DNA from: a bacterium
GTDB lineage: Bacteria > Babelota > Babeliae > Babelales > Vermiphilaceae
DNA length: 10,306 nucleotides
Assembly (NCBI GenBank): GCA_030672115.1
Contig: DAOVGZ010000028.1
Coordinates: 1 to 10,306 of the forward strand
Direction of reading: 5' to 3'
The position numbers were made by a program, and so were the translations under genes. The notes below the pieces were generated by a model, which did not search any database, was not told where the DNA came from, and was given only the letters and a program-made list of their open reading frames with translations. Shown piece after piece: positions 6,123 to 10,306 of this stretch. The first letter of the stretch is position 1; the number at the start of each line of letters is the position of its first letter.

Positions 6123-6530
6123 CTATTTATTAGCTTTTTTCTTGCGCATCGCTTCTTTTTGTTCTCTGGTAAGAACTCTTTCTTTAACACGTGCAGCTTT
6201 ACCAACTCTAGCTCTCAAGTAATAAAGTTTTGCGCGGCGAATTTTGCCTTTACGAATAAATTTTATAGATTCGATAAGCGGAGAATAGTATGGAAATACA
6301 CGCTCAACTGGAATTGAATTTGCTGCTATTTTTCTTACCATGAATGTACTTGATGCACCTTCACGATGTTGAGCAATAACATCACCTTCAAACACCTGTA
6401 AACGCTCTTTACCGCCTTCAATAATACGAAGAGATACGGCTATAGCATCACCGATTTCAAATTCTGGAAAATTACGATCGTACTGTCCAAGTTCGCAAAT
6501 CGTTTCCTTTGAATATCGTTTCGATTTCAT
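6123..6530 (-). CDS. rplS: Large ribosomal subunit protein L19 (bL19)
   Basis: bL19 lies at the interface of the two ribosomal subunits and contacts 16S rRNA in the bridge region. The 135 residues match the family: FPEFEIGDAIAVSLRIIEGG (21-40), then ERLQVFEGDVIAQ, FMVRKIAANSIPVERVFPYYSP, and the basic RAKLYYLRARVGKAARVKE, followed by a Lys-rich tail slightly longer than usual. The internal G-V-G-V-E-R is changed to N-S-I-P-V-E-R. The ATG at 6530 has AAGGA 5-6 nt upstream. It lies 89 nt after trmD, a wider gap than elsewhere in the operon, and that gap contains a good promoter. A lipoprotein gene follows after 24 nt. Confidence 0.96.
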   Translation of the reverse strand: MKSKRYSKETICELGQYDRNFPEFEIGDAIAVSLRIIEGGKERLQVFEGDVIAQHREGASSTFMVRKIAANSIPVERVFPYYSPLIESIKFIRKGKIRRAKLYYLRARVGKAARVKERVLTREQKEAMRKKKANK

Positions 6531-6587
6531 TTTTTTCCTTTAAAAAGCTCTCATCAAGTCTTTATCAAAAATTTTAATATATTATCT

Positions 6588-6616
6588 ACTATACGAGAAA
6601 AACCGCCTTCTGCCAA
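6588..6616 (-). promoter_or_regulatory. Internal promoter upstream of rplS
   Basis: On the minus strand, TTGGCA (6616-6611) and TATAGT (6593-6588) are exactly 17 nt apart, each one base from consensus. The box set begins just after the trmD stop and would start RNA near 6581, about 50 nt before rplS. It would let rplS and the lipoprotein be expressed separately from ffh-rpsP-khpA-trmD. Confidence 0.55.
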
Positions 6617-6619
6617 CGT

Positions 6620-7924
6620 TCAATCACGTTTTTTTCTATTTATACCTATCCATCTATCTAAAATAATTGCAACTGCCGAACGAACAGAAAGGTGATTGAA
6701 AGTAGAAAATCCTACAACTGGCAAAAGAACAAAATCCGATCTATTCATTAAATCATCAGACATTCCCTGTCCCGTTCCAAATAGAAAAAGAACCGGTCGT
6801 CCCGAATCCCATACCGCTGCTTGATCGTGAAATGTAATTGTTTTTTCTTTCCAATCTCGTGCTGAAGTTGTCACAATAAGCGGTTTTTGACCTTCTTTTT
6901 TTTCAATTTTTTCTATAACTTCATCCAAATGAGAAGCCAATCTCACATCTTTTAAAGCTAAATAACGCTCTGGATTATATGTAATACCAATACCCTCTTG
7001 CCAAAAATCAAGCAGCTTTTGAACAATTCTTTGCTGATCGCCCAAAGGAGTAACAATAAAAAACTGTTCTATACCAAATGTTTTTGAAGAACGCGCAACA
7101 TCATGAATATCAATTGATGTAACAGACGTTGTCCCTTCTTTAGCCTCAGGACCAACCAAAACCTGACCGTGCATTAGAGCAACATAATGTGTAGGAATTG
7201 CTTTCTTAGCTATTTTCACTTCTTGCTGAGTCATTTTGGCTGAGCGAACCCAATCAAAATGATTTTTTACAGAACGTTGAGCTGCATTTTCTAGCCTCCA
7301 CTCCTGCATTGCAGCATGATTACCTGAACGAATGATTGGAGGAACCTCTTTGTCCTTCCATATAACCGGCTCGGTATACTCTGGATGATCAACAAACGTA
7401 CCAGTAAAAGAATCGTGCTCAACTGAAGCTTTTTTCCCTACAACCCCTGGAATCAACCGAAGCGCACCCTCAAGCAACATCATTGCAGGAATATCGCCAC
7501 CCATCAAAACAAAATCGCCAACCGAAACAATTTCGTCAGCATATTCATCTTCAACACGAGCATCCATTCCCTCATAACGCGCAGGCAACAACATCAAATG
7601 ACCAATTTCTTTGGATTTTTTTGCTATTTTTCTTAACAATGCCTGGTTTAATGGTTTTCCATGCGGAGAAAAGAAAACTTTAAAAGCTTTTCCGTGAACT
7701 TGTTCTTTGTTCTCTATAGCCTCTTGAACAACCTTAGGCTTAATAAGCATTCCCGCACCATGCCCAAAAGTTGGAGCATCAATGCGACTTCCTGGCTGAA
7801 CAAAAGAACTGTATGCATCAACGTCATAATTAACTACACCAGCTTCACGAGCCCGGCGTACTAAACTTGTTTCTAAGAAACGATCGTAAATAGCAGGAAA
7901 AACAGAAAGAATTGTGATGTTCAT
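6620..7924 (-). CDS. trmD: tRNA (guanine-N1)-methyltransferase TrmD fused to a second SPOUT RNA methyltransferase domain
   Basis: The 434 residues are far longer than the usual 230-270 of TrmD. Residues 1-240 are TrmD, which methylates G37 of tRNAs next to the anticodon to prevent frameshifting. Motifs are ITILSVFPAIYD, FGHGAGMLIKP (53-63), LPARYEGMDARVED (113-126), GDFVLMGGDIPAM (136-148), LIPGVVG, HDSF (170-173, with the expected catalytic Asp171) and VPPIIRSGNHAAMQEWR. Arg156 of the R-L-I-P-G segment is also kept. Residues 246-430 match a separate SAM-dependent methyltransferase family often encoded beside trmD: YVALMHGQVLV, SIDIHDVARSSKTFG, FFIVTPLGDQQRIV, YNPER, LIVTTSARD, FLFGTGQGM and HLSVRSAVAIILDRW. 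Its RNA target is unknown. The ATG directly follows the khpA stop, so translation is probably coupled. Some TrmD loop residues differ from the common form (GHGAGM, PARYEG). No internal stop or restart is seen between the domains. Confidence 0.95.
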   Translation of the reverse strand: MNITILSVFPAIYDRFLETSLVRRAREAGVVNYDVDAYSSFVQPGSRIDAPTFGHGAGMLIKPKVVQEAIENKEQVHGKAFKVFFSPHGKPLNQALLRKIAKKSKEIGHLMLLPARYEGMDARVEDEYADEIVSVGDFVLMGGDIPAMMLLEGALRLIPGVVGKKASVEHDSFTGTFVDHPEYTEPVIWKDKEVPPIIRSGNHAAMQEWRLENAAQRSVKNHFDWVRSAKMTQQEVKIAKKAIPTHYVALMHGQVLVGPEAKEGTTSVTSIDIHDVARSSKTFGIEQFFIVTPLGDQQRIVQKLLDFWQEGIGITYNPERYLALKDVRLASHLDEVIEKIEKKEGQKPLIVTTSARDWKEKTITFHDQAAVWDSGRPVLFLFGTGQGMSDDLMNRSDFVLLPVVGFSTFNHLSVRSAVAIILDRWIGINRKKRD

Positions 7925-8158
7925 TTATTTAGCAATATCAACAAAAACGCTGATTTCCGGCTCTTGATTAAGAGTGGAAATCAGAGATCGAATTGAGCGG
8001 ATTGTTTTCCCGCCCTTACCGATTACTTTACCAAAATCTTGCTCACTAACATTAACACTTAAAATAATTTTCTTATCTTCGCGTTTTTCAGTAACCAAAA
8101 CAGCAGCATGGTCATCAACCAACTGTGTCACAATAAATTCTACTATATCTCTTAACAT
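7925..8158 (-). CDS. khpA: KH-domain RNA-binding protein KhpA (YlqC family)
   Basis: A 77-residue single KH-domain protein. The signature G-x-x-G loop appears in FGKVIGKGGKTIRSIR (43-58), preceded by the strand KIILSVNV and followed by a C-terminal strand ISVFVDIAK. The length is typical. In Gram-positive bacteria this protein pairs with KhpB and influences cell growth and RNA metabolism; here only RNA binding can be asserted. It sits between rpsP and trmD, its standard place. Its TAA touches the trmD ATG with no space, where many genomes have rimM. The ATG at 8158 has a GGGGG ribosome site 6 nt upstream (8165-8169). Confidence 0.93.
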   Translation of the reverse strand: MLRDIVEFIVTQLVDDHAAVLVTEKREDKKIILSVNVSEQDFGKVIGKGGKTIRSIRSLISTLNQEPEISVFVDIAK

Positions 8159-8164
8159 GATAAG

Positions 8165-8208
8165 CCCCCGGCAACCAGCAGAAATCCTTTAGAGCCTCTC
8201 TGGCAACC
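8165..8208 (-). repeat. GC-richer khpA leader with a 7-nt direct repeat and G-run ribosome site
   Basis: The 63-nt rpsP-khpA gap is markedly richer in G and C than its surroundings. Read leftward, GGTTGCC occurs twice (8208-8202 and 8176-8170), 32 nt apart, and the second copy runs directly into the GGGGG ribosome site (8169-8165). Short GCC/GGC and AGAG/CTCT pairings are possible in between. A structured leader affecting khpA translation is possible; no known riboswitch is recognised. Confidence 0.35.
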
Positions 8209-8221
8209 GATATGAGTATGT

Positions 8222-8479
8222 TTACGCAGCAACCTGAATGCCGGTTTTTTTGAATAATTGCTGTAATTTTTTCACTGCATCAGATGGTATTGCACCAAGA
8301 GTGATCCAATGATTTATGCGTTCTTGATTAAAATGTATCAATTTACCATTGATTCCATCATATGAACCAAGATTTTCTAAATACGCACCATCTCTTTTTT
8401 TGCGTCCGTCTACAGCCACTATTCGGTAAAACGGCACTTTCTTTTTGCCTACACGAGACAAACGAATTCTAACTGCCAT
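8222..8479 (-). CDS. rpsP: Small ribosomal subunit protein S16 (bS16)
   Basis: bS16 binds 16S rRNA in the 5' domain and helps early assembly of the small subunit. The 85 residues begin MAVRIRLSRVGKKKVPFYRI, then VAVDGRKKRDGAYLENLGSYD and ERINHWITLGAIPSDAVKKL, all family hallmarks, and end in a short hydrophobic tail. The open frame extends 47 codons further upstream to 8620, but that part overlaps the end of ffh and is not S16-like. The ATG at 8479 is the true start, with AAAGG about 7 nt upstream. It lies 64 nt after ffh in the same operon. Confidence 0.97.
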   Translation of the reverse strand: MAVRIRLSRVGKKKVPFYRIVAVDGRKKRDGAYLENLGSYDGINGKLIHFNQERINHWITLGAIPSDAVKKLQQLFKKTGIQVAA

Positions 8480-8543
8480 ATAAAAACCTTTCTTCAAGGA
8501 AATAAAAAATGTAGTAATCAAAGTTATAAATAAGTAGGAAGCC

Positions 8544-9866
8544 CTAAAATCTTCCAAATCTCTTAAACAGTTTAGCAAATTGCTGACTTTGTTCAAATCT
8601 CTGCAATAACAAGTTAACATCCATCACTGTTGCCCCCGCCCCTTTTGCTATTCTACTCTTACGAGACCCATTAAGAATACCGGGACTGAGACGCTCTTTT
8701 GCCGTCATTGAACTAATTATTGCTTTAAACTGTTTCATGTCTTTCTCGCCCTTTTCCATCATATCCGGTGAAATGTTATTTCCTCCCATTCCAGGAAGAT
8801 ATTTAGATATTTTAGAAAGAGAGCCTAACCGTCCAACCATATTCATTTGATCTGCAAAATCTTGCAACGTCAATTTTCCAGATCTAAATGAACGCAAAAC
8901 CGATTCTTGTTCTTCTTGTTTAATATTTTCTTCTGCTTTTTCAACTAAACTAAGAATATCTCCCATCCCAAGTATTCTTTCTGCCATTCGCTCGGGACGA
9001 AATTGCTCAAGTTCAGTAACTTTTTCTCCTGTACCAACAAACAAAATAGGTTTTTTCAAAGTATATCGAAAAGCAAAAGCTGCTCCACCACGAGTATCAC
9101 TGTCAATTTTTGTAAGAATTGCATGATTAAATCCAACAGACTGATCAAACGCCTGAGCAACGCTCAACGATTCCTGCCCTGTCATAGCATCAAGAACAAG
9201 CAGTTTATACTTTGGACGCAATGATGTATCAATATCACGCAACTCTGTAAGCATTTTGTTATCAATATGTAATCGCCCTGCAGTATCAAGCAATACTAAT
9301 TCAAAAAAATTCTTTTTCGCATAAATATTTATCTCTTTAGCCGCAGCTACAGGATTAACACTTGATGCTCTATAAAAATGAACCCCAACTTGTTTTGCTA
9401 AAATTTCAAGCTGATCAACTGCTGCTGGTCGATAAAAATCAACTGAGGCTAGAAGAATCTTTCTATCTTTGCCTCGTTTTTTTGCCTGTTTTTTTACAAA
9501 ATGAGCAAGCTTTGCCAAGGTTGTTGTTTTTCCAGATCCTTGCAAGCCCATTACCATAACGGTTGATGGAATTTGAAATGAAAATGTTGAACCAACCTGT
9601 TGTCCACCTAAAAAATATAATAAGCGCTGGTGAACAATCTTAATAAATTGCTCTCCTGGCTTAAGAGAATGAGCAATTTTTTGACCAACAACTTCTTTTG
9701 ATATGCTATCGACAAATTCATCAATAAGTTTATGAGGAACATCAGCCTCTAACAGGGCATCTTTAACCTTTTCAAGTGACTCCTGGACGTTCTTTTCGGT
9801 CAACGCACCTTTGCCAGTAATCTTTGAAAATAAATTAGAAAATCTTTTTGATAGAAAATCAAACAT
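8544..9866 (-). CDS. ffh: Signal recognition particle protein Ffh (SRP54)
   Basis: Ffh binds signal sequences of nascent membrane proteins and, with 4.5S RNA, delivers the ribosome to the receptor FtsY at the inner membrane. The 440 residues have normal length and domain order. The N domain helices (1-90) come first, then the GTPase G domain with the P-loop GLQGSGKTTT (107-116), DFYRPAAVDQL (143-153), DTAGR (194-198), DAMTGQ and the G4 motif TKID (252-255). The methionine-rich M domain (about 300-440) contains KYLPGMGG and the RNA-binding SRKSRIAKGAG. The loop after G4 reads T-K-I-D-S-D-T-R-G-G rather than the common T-K-L-D-G-D-A-R-G-G. It is the first gene of the ffh-rpsP-khpA-trmD-rplS operon. 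The ATG at 9866 has GAGG 7 nt upstream. Membrane substrates delivered by Ffh may be inserted with the help of YidC, encoded elsewhere in this window. Confidence 0.97.
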   Translation of the reverse strand: MFDFLSKRFSNLFSKITGKGALTEKNVQESLEKVKDALLEADVPHKLIDEFVDSISKEVVGQKIAHSLKPGEQFIKIVHQRLLYFLGGQQVGSTFSFQIPSTVMVMGLQGSGKTTTLAKLAHFVKKQAKKRGKDRKILLASVDFYRPAAVDQLEILAKQVGVHFYRASSVNPVAAAKEINIYAKKNFFELVLLDTAGRLHIDNKMLTELRDIDTSLRPKYKLLVLDAMTGQESLSVAQAFDQSVGFNHAILTKIDSDTRGGAAFAFRYTLKKPILFVGTGEKVTELEQFRPERMAERILGMGDILSLVEKAEENIKQEEQESVLRSFRSGKLTLQDFADQMNMVGRLGSLSKISKYLPGMGGNNISPDMMEKGEKDMKQFKAIISSMTAKERLSPGILNGSRKSRIAKGAGATVMDVNLLLQRFEQSQQFAKLFKRFGRF

Positions 9867-9951
9867 CTATATACCTCAAGGATAAACAAGTAAAACTCCT
9901 GCTGTCATTACTTATTCTAACAAAAAAACAAAAAAATGGGAGCCCCACCTA

Positions 9952-9979
9952 TTGACAAAAAGTACCTTTCTATTAGCAT
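9952..9979 (+). promoter_or_regulatory. Promoter of hflX
   Basis: A perfect -35 box TTGACA (9952-9957) is followed at 16 nt by TAGCAT (9974-9979), four of six matches to the -10 consensus; CATTAT at 19 nt is an alternative. It lies about 60-80 nt before the hflX ATG in the divergent ffh/hflX gap. Confidence 0.5.
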
Positions 9980-10035
9980 TATCAATAAGAAGAAATCATA
10001 AATCTCTCCTTTAAAAAAAGCAGGTTACCAGCCAT

Positions 10036-10306
10036 ATGGCAAAAAAAGCAGTTCTTGTAACATCTTATCTTCCAAAAATTCTTTTAATTGGAATTAACGC
10101 TTCTTACAACAGAACAATAAACATCGAATCTTATTTTCAAGAATTTTTAAATCTTGTGAAGACGAATGGCGCCACTTTTCATAAAACCCATTTTATGAAA
10201 CTTCGCGAAATCAGTCCTGTCTGTTTTTTCACCAAAGGTAGATTAGAAGAAGTTAAACAGCTATGCGAACAAGAAGAGATCGAAGAAATTATTATTTCAG
10301 AAGTTC
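10036..10306 (+). CDS. hflX: Ribosome-associated GTPase HflX, N-terminal fragment
   Basis: Ninety residues are readable before the right edge. The frame starts MAKKAVLVTSYLPKILLIGI and contains IESYFQEFLNLVKTNGATF, then FFTKGRLEEVKQLCEQEEIEEIIISEV. This is the N-terminal nucleotide-binding domain of HflX: a strand with L-I-G, an E-S helix leading to a T-x-G-A segment, and the glycine/lysine motif that is usually G-K-G-K-x-E-E-L, here T-K-G-R-L-E-E-V. HflX splits stalled or stressed 70S ribosomes and can bind ATP and GTP. The GTPase domain lies outside the window. The ribosome site is weak (AGG about 11 nt before the ATG at 10036). It is divergent from ffh and has its own promoter. The call is fairly firm despite truncation. 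Confidence 0.8.
   Translation, partial: MAKKAVLVTSYLPKILLIGINASYNRTINIESYFQEFLNLVKTNGATFHKTHFMKLREISPVCFFTKGRLEEVKQLCEQEEIEEIIISEV

Noticed and set aside
7483..7864. Plus-strand open frames opposite trmD
   Set aside because: They are antisense shadows of a conserved enzyme domain with no independent support.
8537..8555. GGAAG/CTTCC hairpin straddling the ffh stop codon
   Set aside because: Five base pairs with a 9-nt loop and no U-tract; likely chance in this AT-rich gap, and the operon context argues for continued transcription.
8480..8620. N-terminal extension of the rpsP open frame by 47 codons
   Set aside because: The extension overlaps the end of ffh, is not S16-like, and the ATG at 8479 has a proper ribosome site and the expected S16 N-terminus.
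1..10306. Mobile elements, CRISPR arrays, toxin-antitoxin or defence genes
   Set aside because: No transposase, integrase, regular repeat-spacer pattern or defence domain is seen; the genes are mainly core housekeeping functions.

Overview
The window is an AT-rich bacterial chromosome segment (about two thirds A+T by eye) packed with housekeeping genes. It carries thirteen genes, two of them cut by the window edges. I see no rRNA, tRNA, CRISPR array, insertion sequence or phage gene. Gene content (YidC with a large periplasmic domain, MurC, lipoproteins, glycine-zipper proteins) points to a Gram-negative-type envelope. The AT-rich coding style, several lineage-specific small secreted proteins and the unusual operon version described below would fit a reduced, host-associated lineage such as Candidatus Dependentiae (TM6). 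That placement is an inference from general resemblance and was not tested.

Left part (1-2296, minus strand): yidC, then recR 3 nt later, then the start of a probable aminopeptidase P gene that runs off the left edge. They form one tight operon read leftward from a probable promoter near 2371-2399. Centre-left (2446-5347, plus strand): a short MerR-type regulator and a GTG-started murC, driven by a near-consensus promoter at 2446-2474. These are followed by a second unit with its own promoter at 4415-4444, encoding a secreted glycine-zipper/coiled-coil protein and an 82-residue basic, Cys-containing secreted peptide. A bidirectional terminator at 5393-5424 separates this unit from the convergent minus-strand genes.

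Right part (5463-9866, minus strand): a translation/secretion operon in the order ffh - rpsP - khpA - trmD - rplS - lipoprotein. It matches the widespread ffh-rpsP-khpA-rimM-trmD-rplS cluster with two differences. rimM is absent, khpA and trmD abutting directly. TrmD carries a second SPOUT-type methyltransferase domain fused to its C-terminus. A good internal promoter (6588-6616) lies in the trmD-rplS gap. The last gene, a lipoprotein of unknown function, contains a perfect 19-bp inverted repeat shaped like an intrinsic terminator about 85-130 nt after its start codon. Right edge (10036-10306, plus strand): the N-terminus of hflX, divergent from ffh, with its own promoter.

Most of the window is ordinary core biology: membrane-protein insertion (Ffh, YidC), ribosome and tRNA maturation (S16, L19, KhpA, TrmD, HflX), recombination repair (RecR) and cell-wall synthesis (MurC). 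I do not see a complete new multi-gene system. The items most worth a second look are the terminator-like palindrome inside the lipoprotein gene, the TrmD fusion with loss of rimM, the degenerate helix-hairpin-helix of RecR, and the small secreted-protein operon with a palindrome over its promoter.
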